Below are positions 1-9,857 of a DNA stretch of 35,214 bases, piece after piece. Under the pieces are notes generated by a model, which was not told the DNA's origin, ran no database searches, and was given only the letters and a program-made list of their open reading frames with translations. The DNA is taken from contig NZ_JH636445.1 of assembly GCF_000255705.1 (NCBI RefSeq), positions 484,302-519,515 on the forward strand, written 5' to 3'. The stretch is from Zavarzinella formosa DSM 19928 (GTDB taxonomy: Bacteria > Planctomycetota > Planctomycetia > Gemmatales > Gemmataceae). Within the stretch, counting starts at the first letter, position 1. The number at the start of each line of letters is the position of its first letter. Both the position numbers and the translations under genes were made by a program.

Positions 1-63
1 GTGCATTCACACCACTTTTCACGTCATAATGCGTCTCCCGCCAACCCCTTTCGGAGTCGAAAC

Positions 64-1203
64 GTGATCCGTGTTTTGTTGTTCTTGTTGTGTGTTCCTT
101 TCGCCTCTTTTGCCCAAGAACTCATCCCGGTTGAAAAGGGAAAGGCCGATCCCAAAGACCCGATTGTTTGGTATGACCTTCGTTTGTCGGAGATCGAAGG
201 GCAGGCTTGGAAAGACACCAAATCCCTCTATGACCGTTTCCCGGCACGGGCCGAGGGGAAAGTTCCCGCCAGCGTGTGGGGGCTGAGCCAGCATTCGGCG
301 GGCCTCGCCGCCCGGTTTGTCACGGATGCGAACAGTGTTCGTGTGCGGTGGTCGCTCACGTCTGATCGGCTGGCGATGCCTCACATGCCCGCGACGGGTG
401 TGAGCGGCGTGGATTTGTATGTCCGTTCCAACGCGGATGGCCGGTGGCATTGGGCCGGTGTGGGCCAGCCAGCCAAGAAAGAGGGAAACACCACCGCCAT
501 TTCGATGTTTCCCGGCAAAAAGGAATGCCTGCTGTATCTTCCGCTTTACAACGGCACCGCCAGCGTCGAGATCGGGCTGCCGAAAACGGCCACGCTTTCC
601 AAAGGCCCGCCGCGCGCTCCGCAAGCCGACAAACCGATTCTCTTTTACGGCACCTCCATCACCCAAGGGGGCTGCGCGTCCCGGCCGGGGATGGTTCACA
701 CGGCGATTCTCGGCCGACGACTGGAAAGGCCGGTATTGAATTTCGGCTTCTCCGGCAGCGGCCGGATGGACGAAGGGGTCGTCGCCTTGCTCGCGGAACT
801 CGACCCGGCGGTTTATGTGATTGATTGCCTGCCGAACATGCAGGAAAAGGAAATTGCCGAGCGAACCGCCCCGTTGGTGAACGCTCTCCGCAAGGCAAGG
901 CCGACCACGCCCATCTTGTTGGTGGAAGACCGGACCTATGCGAATGCGACCGTCAACAAATCGCTATTGAAACGCAACCTTTCCAGCCGGGCCGCGTTTC
1001 AAGCGGAATACGCCAAACTGGTCGAGGCAAAGATTCCCGGTCTCGTTTACCTCAAAGGGGATACCCTTTTGGGAGCCGATGGGGAGGACACCGTGGATGG
1101 TTCCCACCCGACGGACTTGGGCTTCGTCCGTCATGCCGACGCTTTTGAGAAAGTCTTGCGGGAATTGTTGCCCGCCGCACCGAAGAATGGCAAATCCGAA
1201 TAA
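64..1203 (+). CDS. Exported SGNH/GDSL-type hydrolase with N-terminal GxDLY domain
   Basis: Predicted secreted esterase/acylhydrolase, 379 aa. The GTG at 64 is chosen because a GGAG lies 8 nt upstream and a signal peptide follows directly (hydrophobic core LLFLLCVPFA, cleavage near FAQ-E). The frame is open back to base 1, so a longer start cannot be excluded. The N-terminal half is a beta-rich domain carrying the GVDLY motif (residues 115-119) typical of the GxDLY domain. The C-terminal half is an SGNH hydrolase: block I GTSITQGG at 196-203 with nucleophile Ser198, and block V with Asp345 and His348 in DGSHP. In related proteins this architecture acts on acyl or acetyl esters, often on carbohydrates; the substrate here is unknown. 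It converges on the ThDP-enzyme gene with only 4 bases between the stops, and its likely terminator lies inside that gene. Confidence 0.85.
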   Translation: MIRVLLFLLCVPFASFAQELIPVEKGKADPKDPIVWYDLRLSEIEGQAWKDTKSLYDRFPARAEGKVPASVWGLSQHSAGLAARFVTDANSVRVRWSLTSDRLAMPHMPATGVSGVDLYVRSNADGRWHWAGVGQPAKKEGNTTAISMFPGKKECLLYLPLYNGTASVEIGLPKTATLSKGPPRAPQADKPILFYGTSITQGGCASRPGMVHTAILGRRLERPVLNFGFSGSGRMDEGVVALLAELDPAVYVIDCLPNMQEKEIAERTAPLVNALRKARPTTPILLVEDRTYANATVNKSLLKRNLSSRAAFQAEYAKLVEAKIPGLVYLKGDTLLGADGEDTVDGSHPTDLGFVRHADAFEKVLRELLPAAPKNGKSE

Positions 1204-1207
1204 ATAG

Positions 1208-3076
1208 TCAGTCGTTGGCCCGGTGGAACTCGACGGCCCGGCTTCCCAAACGGGCCAAGAACCGGGTTTTTTGCGAGGGCGTCAGCTCGCGGATGTACCG
1301 CCGTCGCACAGCCTCCAGCCAGCGAATCTTGCGCTCCCGGTAATCGGTGATGACTCGCACCAACACCGGCCCCGGATAGTTGAACGCCGCCTGAATGCCC
1401 GATTCTAGTTTGGCGGTTGAGTCGATTTCCAGATACCCGACCCCCATCGCCTGGGCGAATGCGGAGTAGTCCATCCTCGCCAGAATGGTGGCCGTCGTGC
1501 GCAGATAAGCGGATTTCTGCAACATCTGCATGTAGTGGTAGGCTTGGTCATCAAGGATGAAAAACTTTACCGGCAGGGATTCTCGTGCCGCCGTGGAGAT
1601 TTCCATCCCGGACATGAGGAAGCAACCATCTCCCGTGATGGTGACCACCGGTTTGCCCGCGTTAACCTTCTGGGCGCCGATCGCTGCCGGGATTGACCAG
1701 CCCATTGATTGATTGTCGGTCGGGTTAAAATAGGTTCGGGGCTTGCAAACGGTGAACGCCTCGGCCGCGAGATGTTCCGTGACCGTGACATCCACAAAAG
1801 TCAGGCCGTTTTCGGGCAGCAATTTTCGCAGAGCCAGGACGAAGGCCATCGGGTCGGCCCCGGTTTTGGCCTCGAACTTCGCATATCGCCGGGCGTCTTC
1901 CATTTTCTCTTTGGCGATGCACTCAACCAGCTTTGGCTGAGCCTCTCGGCCAATTTGATCGCGGAATCCGAGAGCTTTGCTCAGGTAAACACCCGCATCG
2001 GAATGCACGCATACGTCGGCCTTCACGACTTTGCCAAGGTTCGCCTGATTGGCATCCACATGGATCACTTGGGCGATCTTCGGCAACCCGTAAAACCCGG
2101 TGGAAACTTCGCTGAAGCGGACGCCGATGGCCAGCAGGATATCCACCCCGTGACACAACCCGCCAAAGGTCGCCTCGGCCGCGCCGGTTCCTTGTGCTCC
2201 GTAACCCCAGCCGACGGAAAGCGGATGATTCTCCGGGATCGCCCCTTTGCCGGACACGCTGGTGGCCACCGGAGCCTGAAGAAGCTCCGCGAGGGCGACG
2301 AGTTCGTTCGAGTGCGCCAGACAACCTTGCCCGGCATAGATGCCGACTTTTTTCCGCTTGTGCGACAGCAGTTCAATCGAGGCCAGAAACGCCGATTCGT
2401 CGAAGGGATAGCCCGGAGTCTCGGCCGGCGGGGTGTTGAAGTCGTGAACCTCAATCAGCATGGTGTAGGGGATGACAACCGCCACCGGACCGGGTTCGCC
2501 GCAGGTGGCCAAAGCGAAGGCATTGCGAACGGCCGCCGCGACTTGGCCGACGTGTTCGACATGAAACACACCCTTGGTGACCGGCTTGAGCATGGCCACT
2601 TGATCGAGGCAGTGGACCTGAAACGGCCGGAACTTTTCCCCTTGGGCGATGTCCCCGACGATGGCAACCAACGGCACCGAATCGACGAGGGCTTCCCCCA
2701 AGCCGGTGAGGGAATTGGTGACGCCGGGACCGGGAACGACGGCCAGAACGCCGGGTTTGCCCGTGCTGCGGGCGTAGCCATCGGCCATGGCCGCCGCGCT
2801 GAATTCGTGCGTGCAAAGCAGGTAGGGCAGTCCCTTGGTCTTCATCGCGTCCCAGAGTTCGTTCTCTTGGGCGCCGGGAATGCCGTACACACAATCGCAG
2901 GATTCTTGAATCAGGGCTTCGATGCAGGCCATCGCCCCGGTCATTTTCCCGGTGATCCAGCCCGGTTTGTGTTGGTGAAAGAACGCCTGTGTCTGGTTTG
3001 CTTGTGACGAAATCGCCAGCCCGCCGATGGCGGCGGCACCTTGAAGCAACGTCCGGCGTGTCAGCGGCAAATCCAT
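1208..3076 (-). CDS. Tat-signal ThDP-dependent enzyme, acetolactate synthase large-subunit family
   Basis: 622 aa. The family uses thiamine diphosphate to decarboxylate 2-oxo acids and ligate or release the product; members include acetolactate synthase, oxalyl-CoA decarboxylase and related enzymes. Residues 44-210 form the N-terminal ThDP domain, with YGIPGA and the activating Glu91 in THEF. A central domain follows, then the C-terminal ThDP domain with GDG at 482-484; the second half of the cofactor motif reads LDDQ (508-511) instead of the usual NN or ND. The N-terminus is unlike cytosolic family members: TRRTLLQG with a following hydrophobic stretch to about residue 25 is a twin-arginine export signal. 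Start supported by GGAG 6 nt upstream of ATG. No small regulatory subunit gene is adjacent, so a branched-chain amino acid role is doubtful. Exact reaction unknown. Confidence 0.8.
   Translation of the reverse strand: MDLPLTRRTLLQGAAAIGGLAISSQANQTQAFFHQHKPGWITGKMTGAMACIEALIQESCDCVYGIPGAQENELWDAMKTKGLPYLLCTHEFSAAAMADGYARSTGKPGVLAVVPGPGVTNSLTGLGEALVDSVPLVAIVGDIAQGEKFRPFQVHCLDQVAMLKPVTKGVFHVEHVGQVAAAVRNAFALATCGEPGPVAVVIPYTMLIEVHDFNTPPAETPGYPFDESAFLASIELLSHKRKKVGIYAGQGCLAHSNELVALAELLQAPVATSVSGKGAIPENHPLSVGWGYGAQGTGAAEATFGGLCHGVDILLAIGVRFSEVSTGFYGLPKIAQVIHVDANQANLGKVVKADVCVHSDAGVYLSKALGFRDQIGREAQPKLVECIAKEKMEDARRYAKFEAKTGADPMAFVLALRKLLPENGLTFVDVTVTEHLAAEAFTVCKPRTYFNPTDNQSMGWSIPAAIGAQKVNAGKPVVTITGDGCFLMSGMEISTAARESLPVKFFILDDQAYHYMQMLQKSAYLRTTATILARMDYSAFAQAMGVGYLEIDSTAKLESGIQAAFNYPGPVLVRVITDYRERKIRWLEAVRRRYIRELTPSQKTRFLARLGSRAVEFHRAND
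1219..1272 (+). terminator. Intrinsic terminator for the SGNH gene, nested in the opposing CDS
   Basis: CCCGGT (1219-1224) pairs with ACCGGG (1261-1266), which is followed at once by six T (1267-1272). An inner stem GGCCCG (1235-1240) / CGGGCC (1251-1256) makes a branched or extended hairpin. It sits 15 bases after the SGNH stop on the plus strand and therefore lies within the 3' end of the minus-strand ThDP-enzyme gene. Confidence 0.6.
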
Positions 3077-3204
3077 GACGTCTCCGGGGAGTAGTAACGC
3101 ATACCCCAGAGGTATCGGATTTTGGGAAGACTCGCTTGATTCCGAACGGGGGAATCAATCCGGGAACACTGGTGATCGGGGAAAGATGGGTGGAGGAAAT
3201 GAAA

Positions 3205-3232
3205 AACGCGGAAGGGAATGCCCTTCCGCGTT
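3205..3232 (-). terminator. Intrinsic terminator of the YHS/TRASH protein gene
   Basis: Perfect 12-bp arms (3205-3216 and 3221-3232) with a 4-nt loop. Read leftward, the stem runs directly into a T-run (the A-run at 3202-3206 on the plus strand). It lies 26 bases after the stop of the gene at 3259-3996 and separates it from the ThDP-enzyme gene, which must then have its own promoter in 3077-3204. Confidence 0.75.
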
Positions 3233-3258
3233 CGCGATTGCCTGAAACATCGGCCGGA

Positions 3259-3996
3259 TTACTTCTTGTTGGCCTTTTCGTATTCGTCCACATACTTCTT
3301 CGGGTTGGCGTTGAACTCGTCCCGGCAACCCGAGCAGCAGACATAGTAAGTCTTGCCGTTGAAGCTGACGGCCATCGTTCCGGCCCCGCCGGTGACGATG
3401 CACTCGTTCTTCTTGCCCCCCGCGAGCGAAACGCCTTCCTTCGTCAGACCCGCTTCGACGACCTTCTTGGCGACGCCGAAGCTCTTCTTTTGAAGGGCGA
3501 CGTTGTACACAAACCGGGCGCCGTCGTTGTTGGTGCTCATCTCGATCGTGTATTTGTCCTTCGTCGCGGCATCGACTCGTTCAAGAACCAGCTTTTTGGC
3601 CTTAATCTCGCCGGTGAAGACCTGATCGGCTTTGCCGCCGGCGGTCTCACCGGCCGGGGTGGCGGTGAGTTGGTATTTCTTTTTGTCAGCCAGATAACGG
3701 AGGACGCCTTCGGAAAACTGCTTGCTGCCGGTGAACTTGAGTCCAAGGGCTAGGTCGTCCCCCTTGATCTTCCAGCCCCATTCGACGGTTTCTTTCCAAG
3801 TGACGTCTTTGGTTCCATCCTTCGAGGAGGCATCGCCCTTCCAACTGCCGATAAAGTCGTTCAAGGCCTGAAGGGCGGCTTTGTCGGCGGCCTTGTCAGC
3901 CGCGACGCCAGAGCCCGTCAGCACGCCAAGCAGACAGGCGACGGCCAGAAACATCCGAACGTTCATGTGGTTCCCCGGAGAAAAAGGTTGTCTCAA
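3259..3996 (-). CDS. Secreted protein with C-terminal YHS/TRASH-type metal-binding domain
   Basis: 245 aa with a signal peptide (MFLAVACLLGVLTGSGVAA). Residues about 30-190 form a beta-rich domain I do not recognise with confidence; it opens with a Trp-containing segment and looks lipocalin-like. The last 50 residues match the YHS/TRASH pattern: Cys199, then Cys220 and Cys224 (C-x20-C-x3-C), with GKTYYVC and a following F-x3-P-x2-Y. Such domains bind metal ions such as copper in heavy-metal sensors and transporters, so extracytoplasmic metal or redox chemistry is possible but unproven. Start supported by GGGGA 6 nt upstream. It lies 64 bases downstream of the WD40 gene on the same strand and ends at a clear terminator, so the two may be co-transcribed. 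Confidence 0.75.
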   Translation of the reverse strand: MRQPFSPGNHMNVRMFLAVACLLGVLTGSGVAADKAADKAALQALNDFIGSWKGDASSKDGTKDVTWKETVEWGWKIKGDDLALGLKFTGSKQFSEGVLRYLADKKKYQLTATPAGETAGGKADQVFTGEIKAKKLVLERVDAATKDKYTIEMSTNNDGARFVYNVALQKKSFGVAKKVVEAGLTKEGVSLAGGKKNECIVTGGAGTMAVSFNGKTYYVCCSGCRDEFNANPKKYVDEYEKANKK

Positions 3997-4021
3997 AATT
4001 CAATCTTGTAGGTGTTTGGAC

Positions 4022-4049
4022 GCCCCGGATCGGTGAATCGTTCCGGGGC
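4022..4049 (-). terminator. Possible weak terminator or attenuator between WD40 and YHS genes
   Basis: Perfect 8-bp arms (4022-4029 and 4042-4049) with a 12-nt loop in the 64-base gap after the WD40 stop. No T-run follows in the leftward direction, so read-through into the YHS gene is likely. Could be an mRNA processing or stabilising stem instead. Confidence 0.35.
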
Positions 4050-4060
4050 CGGCTCCGGTA

Positions 4061-7000
4061 TTATGGCAGATTCAACACCGAAATGGTTGTGTCTCCGTTC
4101 GCGGTGATCAGTTTTTTGCCGTCGGCGCTGAAGACAGCGTTCCGCACTGGCGTGGGGAGAGACCAACTCCGGGCTTCCTCGCCATTCTCGAACTTCCAGA
4201 GTTTCACCTCGCCGGATGCGCTATAAGTGGCAAACCGCGAGCCATCCGGGCTGACAATCAATCCAAGCAGTTCGCTCGTCTTGAGAGCATCGAATTTTTT
4301 GACGACTTCCTTCTTCTCAATGTCGTAAATCTTCACTGTTCCATTGGTGTCGATGGCCGCCAGTTTCTTCTTGTCCGGCGAGATGCCCAAGTCGCTGAGA
4401 TCCTTGTCGAAAGCCGCCCAGTCCCCGCCGACACGTTCGTTTTTGTCCAACCGCCAGACTTGCACGGAGCCGTCGCTGAAACCGAGGGCGGCCATGTCGC
4501 CGTCCACGCTAAAGGTCATGCACATCACGGCCCGGTTGAGGTCCATGCTTCGCAGCGGCTTGCCTTCCGGGTCGTAGGTTTTCACATTGTTGGTTTCATT
4601 GTCCACGCTCCGCTTGGTGTTCTGCCACACGACGAAACGATCCCCCTTCACCGTGTAGAGCATGAAGGGGAGACGCTGTTCCGTGTTGAGCGTGGCGAGC
4701 GGTTTTCGCGTCGCGGTGTCCCAAATGATGATCTTGTTGTCTTCGCCGCCGGAGATCAGTTTCTTTCCGGTGGGGTCGAATGCCAGCGAGGTGATTTCAC
4801 CATCATGGCCGCCGGAGGAAGCATCCAGGGTGAAGGCTTCCGTTCCGGCAAGTGCATCCCATACTTTGATTGTCTTGTCTTCGGAACCGCTCGCCACCCA
4901 ACGACCGTCCCCGCTGACGGCGATGGTGTTCAATCGGCGAGTGTGGCCGACCGGCTTGGCGGTTTCTTCGCTGCCGAGTTCCCAGATTTTCACGGTCTTG
5001 TCCACGCTTGCGGAAATCACCAGTCGGCCGTTTGGCGAAAACGCCACGGAACTCACCCAATCCTGATGTCCGCGAAGAGCCCGCAATTCCGTGCGATTCG
5101 GCCCCATGTCCCACACCCGGACGATCATGTCACCGCCGCCGGAGGCGAGCAACCGGCCGTCCGTGCTGAACGCCACGGAACTGACGGGCTTGGTTTGCCG
5201 GTTGATGTCCGTTTTGGCGGTCGTGCCGAATTCCGCGAACAAGGGGAGTGTCGGCGACATATTCCCGGTCACCGTCGCCAGGGCGGCATCGGGAAGCAAG
5301 GTCCATACTTTGATGGCCCCGTCACCTCCGCAGGTGGCCAACCGCGTGCCTTCCGGGTTGAAGGCCAACGCCCCGATTCCCGAAGTATGAGGCTGGAAAG
5401 CAAGGACTTCTTTCGCCACTTTATCCGTGATGGTAAAGAGACGCACGAAACCATCCGCGCTTCCGAGGGCGGCCAGAAGACCGTCCCCGCGAATCGCCAC
5501 GGAACTGACCGGTGATTTGATCGTTGGAAACGTCGCCAACGGTTGATCGGCGTTCAGATCCCAGAGAAGGGCGGTCTTGTCGATCCCGCCGGAGAGAATG
5601 AACTTCCCGGACGGTCCGCCGACAGTCACCGCCATGATCGGGCCGGTATGTCCCTTGAGTTCTTTGAGCGGTTTGCCATCCTTGACATCCCAGACGCGGA
5701 CGATTTTGTCCCCGCCCACGCTCACCAGTTTCAAACTGTCGGCGCTGAACGCAAGGGCAGTGATGGCGGCCGTGTGTCCTTCGAGTTTGTGCAGAACCTT
5801 GCCGCCGATCTCGCGGACGACAATCAACCGATCAGCCCCGGCCGAGGCGACCAGCTTGCCATCCGGGCTGACGGCGACGGTCCATACGTAAGCTTTGTGG
5901 TCGTCCAGATTTTGATGCTCGTCGGCCACCGACACTGTCCAGAATCGCAGGCTTTGATCCTTACTGCCGGAGGCGAGTGTCTTGCCGTCTGGCGAGAAGG
6001 CCAGTGTGGTCACTTCTTCCGAATGTCCGTGGAACACCCGGACCACGCGGGGGACCACGCCGGTGAGATCCCACAGGCGAATCGTTTTGTCCGTGCTGCC
6101 CGTCGCCAGGAACTTGCCGTCGGGAGTTGCCGCCAAGGCGATCACATTGCTGGAGTGTCCTTCGAGCGGGGTCGGTTTGCCGTGGCCGGGGAGGCTCTCT
6201 CCGGTCGGTCCGAGGCCGACGAACTGCTTGGCTTTGTTGTCGCTGCCGCAGGTGAAGATGATCGACGTGTCTTTGCCGAAGACCACCTGATAGGCATTTG
6301 ATCCGGGGTGGGCGTCGATGCCGCTCACCAGTTGCTTCTTCTTCTCCAGCGAGGGATTCCAAATTTGAAGCTGTCCGTTGCCGTTCACCGCGGCAATCAG
6401 TTTGCCGTTCGGGCTGAATGTGACCGCGTAGACTTGGGCTTTGGCCCGATCAGCGAAATCGCCGTTCAAGTTGGCAATCATCTCGCCCTTTTCCAAATCC
6501 CACAACCGCACGCTCTTGTCGTCCGAACCGGAAACCAGCGTCTTGCCTTCGGGATGGAATGACAGACTGCTCACCGGCTTTTCATGCCCTTTCAGGGTCT
6601 TCCAAAGTTTGCCCGTGTCTGCTTCCCACACATGAATTTCATTGCCGGCCGTGCTGGCGATGTGTTTGCCATCTTTTGACCAGGCGACTGCCTTCACGGG
6701 GTCTTTCGTGCCCCGGTAACTGCGAAGTTCCCGACCGTTGCCCAAGTCCCAAACCTTGACGGTTCCGTCAAGCGAAGCGGAAGCCAGTTGGCTGCCGTCC
6801 GGCGAGTAGGCCAACCCGGTGACTTCCGCCCCGTGCCGCATCCGGGCGATGCCCAGCACGCGGTCCACGTTCGGCGGCAGGTCGGCGGGGACATAGGGAA
6901 TCAACCAGCGCGCCTGACGATAGAATTTCAGGCTGTTCGCGGTGTTGCCGCCCTTTAAGGCGGTCTCGGCTCGCGAGGCCAGTTCGTCGGCGGCGAGGAG

Positions 7001-7162
7001 GCTGCTCTCGGGGAATTTCTTGGCGAGAGCGTCGGCTCGTTCCTGTTGGAACTTTGCCTTTAACCCGGCGGGATCGTCGGTCTTGGATTGGGCGAACAGC
7101 GGCCCGACGAGCATGGCCCCGAACAGGGCCAGGGCCAGATGGAGAAGCCGATGGCGATTCAT
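4061..7162 (-). CDS. Large secreted WD40-repeat protein, about 21 blades
   Basis: 1033 aa with a signal peptide (HLALALFGAMLVGPLFAQ). Residues 26-105 form a helical, charged N-terminal segment; the rest is WD40 repeats. I count about 21 units from residue 110 to the C-terminus, recognisable by GH...V..AFSPDGK.LASGS.D..I..WD signatures. That number would fit three consecutive seven-bladed propellers. Units 17 to 20 are more diverged. WD40 arrays are protein-interaction scaffolds; in planctomycetes they are common as secreted or cell-surface proteins with unknown partners. There is no kinase or protease domain fused to it here. A possible -10 element TATACT lies at 7211-7206, about 44 bases upstream of the ATG, without a good -35. 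Confidence 0.88.
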   Translation of the reverse strand: MNRHRLLHLALALFGAMLVGPLFAQSKTDDPAGLKAKFQQERADALAKKFPESSLLAADELASRAETALKGGNTANSLKFYRQARWLIPYVPADLPPNVDRVLGIARMRHGAEVTGLAYSPDGSQLASASLDGTVKVWDLGNGRELRSYRGTKDPVKAVAWSKDGKHIASTAGNEIHVWEADTGKLWKTLKGHEKPVSSLSFHPEGKTLVSGSDDKSVRLWDLEKGEMIANLNGDFADRAKAQVYAVTFSPNGKLIAAVNGNGQLQIWNPSLEKKKQLVSGIDAHPGSNAYQVVFGKDTSIIFTCGSDNKAKQFVGLGPTGESLPGHGKPTPLEGHSSNVIALAATPDGKFLATGSTDKTIRLWDLTGVVPRVVRVFHGHSEEVTTLAFSPDGKTLASGSKDQSLRFWTVSVADEHQNLDDHKAYVWTVAVSPDGKLVASAGADRLIVVREIGGKVLHKLEGHTAAITALAFSADSLKLVSVGGDKIVRVWDVKDGKPLKELKGHTGPIMAVTVGGPSGKFILSGGIDKTALLWDLNADQPLATFPTIKSPVSSVAIRGDGLLAALGSADGFVRLFTITDKVAKEVLAFQPHTSGIGALAFNPEGTRLATCGGDGAIKVWTLLPDAALATVTGNMSPTLPLFAEFGTTAKTDINRQTKPVSSVAFSTDGRLLASGGGDMIVRVWDMGPNRTELRALRGHQDWVSSVAFSPNGRLVISASVDKTVKIWELGSEETAKPVGHTRRLNTIAVSGDGRWVASGSEDKTIKVWDALAGTEAFTLDASSGGHDGEITSLAFDPTGKKLISGGEDNKIIIWDTATRKPLATLNTEQRLPFMLYTVKGDRFVVWQNTKRSVDNETNNVKTYDPEGKPLRSMDLNRAVMCMTFSVDGDMAALGFSDGSVQVWRLDKNERVGGDWAAFDKDLSDLGISPDKKKLAAIDTNGTVKIYDIEKKEVVKKFDALKTSELLGLIVSPDGSRFATYSASGEVKLWKFENGEEARSWSLPTPVRNAVFSADGKKLITANGDTTISVLNLP

Positions 7163-7282
7163 GGGATGATCCCGGTGAGTGGCGAGGTGACGACTCTTGA
7201 GGGAAAGTATACGAGTCCCCCGGCGGGAGGGGGAACTATGTGTTCGGCGAATATGTAACGATCAGCGGAGCCTGAACCAACA

Positions 7283-7975
7283 TCAGGGGCGATAGAGAAC
7301 CTTGCCGCAATTTTGACAGGAGGAAATCCGTTCCTTTTGGATGTCCCCCATTTGTTGCTGGGTGAGATTGATCCGGCAGGCCGAACAGGAATTGTTCTCC
7401 ACCGGGGCCAGTCCGTCGGCTCCGTGCGCCTTGACCAGTCGTTCGTATTGGACTTTGAACGCCGGGGGAATTTGGGCATCCTTCTCGGCGAGTTTTTTCG
7501 TCGCGTCGGCCGCCTCGACTTTCAGCCGGGCAAGTTTTTCAGCCGCCTCTTTTTCAAATGTCGCAAAGTCGGTGACGCCCTTGGCGGCGGCGGCGTCCAA
7601 TGTGGGAATTTTCGCCGTGCGCTCTTCAATGTCCGTGATCGCCTCAAGGATTTCTGTTTCCAATTGGGCGATCACGGTCTTGGTGCTGTCGATATCGGCT
7701 TGTTTGGCGGCGAATTCTTTCGGCGAAGAAAGTTCGTTAAATTGCTTCTCGTGCTTGGCCAGTGTTTGTCCGGCCGCTTTCAGCCGACTCTCCAGTTCCA
7801 TCTGGTGGGCCTTGCGTTTCTTTAACTCATCCTTGGCATCGCTGGCGGCTTTTTGAAGGTTGGCCAGTTTTGTTTGATGGGCCTTGAGAAGCTTGGGGGC
7901 CTTGTCAATTTCCGCTTTGGCGTCGCGGATCAGTTTGCGGAGACGGTGAATCTCATGAAGAAGCGCATTGAGCAT
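7283..7975 (-). CDS. Coiled-coil protein with C4 zinc ribbon (DUF164/CdsZ type)
   Basis: 230 aa. Residues 1-165 are almost entirely heptad-like, Lys/Glu/Ala/Leu rich and predicted to form a long helical hairpin. The C-terminus holds a zinc ribbon with Cys197, Cys200, Cys220 and Cys223. This is the layout of the bacterial zinc-ribbon family often annotated as putative nucleic-acid-binding or secretion-associated CdsZ proteins; the biochemical role is not settled. The gene follows rpoD by 146 bases on the same strand and may be the last gene of the dnaG-rpoD unit. Confidence 0.8.
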   Translation of the reverse strand: MLNALLHEIHRLRKLIRDAKAEIDKAPKLLKAHQTKLANLQKAASDAKDELKKRKAHQMELESRLKAAGQTLAKHEKQFNELSSPKEFAAKQADIDSTKTVIAQLETEILEAITDIEERTAKIPTLDAAAAKGVTDFATFEKEAAEKLARLKVEAADATKKLAEKDAQIPPAFKVQYERLVKAHGADGLAPVENNSCSACRINLTQQQMGDIQKERISSCQNCGKVLYRP

Positions 7976-8121
7976 GGATGAGACTCTTTGTCAGTGGTTT
8001 CAAGTGCCATCTTACAAGTTCCGCTTGGGAAGCAAAACCGCCGGAGATGCCACTGGCAATCGCCAATAACTTCCCCGGCTTGATGGTGGTTCAACTTGAA
8101 AATGGATGACCGGCAAACAAG

Positions 8122-9789
<1,668 letters not shown>

Positions 9790-9857
9790 TCCTTACCCTC
9801 CTCGCAGGCAAATCCGTTCGCCGGTCCGCCGGGTGTCGGTGAGTCACGCCGGCGGTG

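Noticed and set aside
1709-3007. 432-aa frame on the plus strand inside the ThDP-enzyme gene
   Set aside because: The minus strand encodes full ThDP motifs; the plus frame has none.
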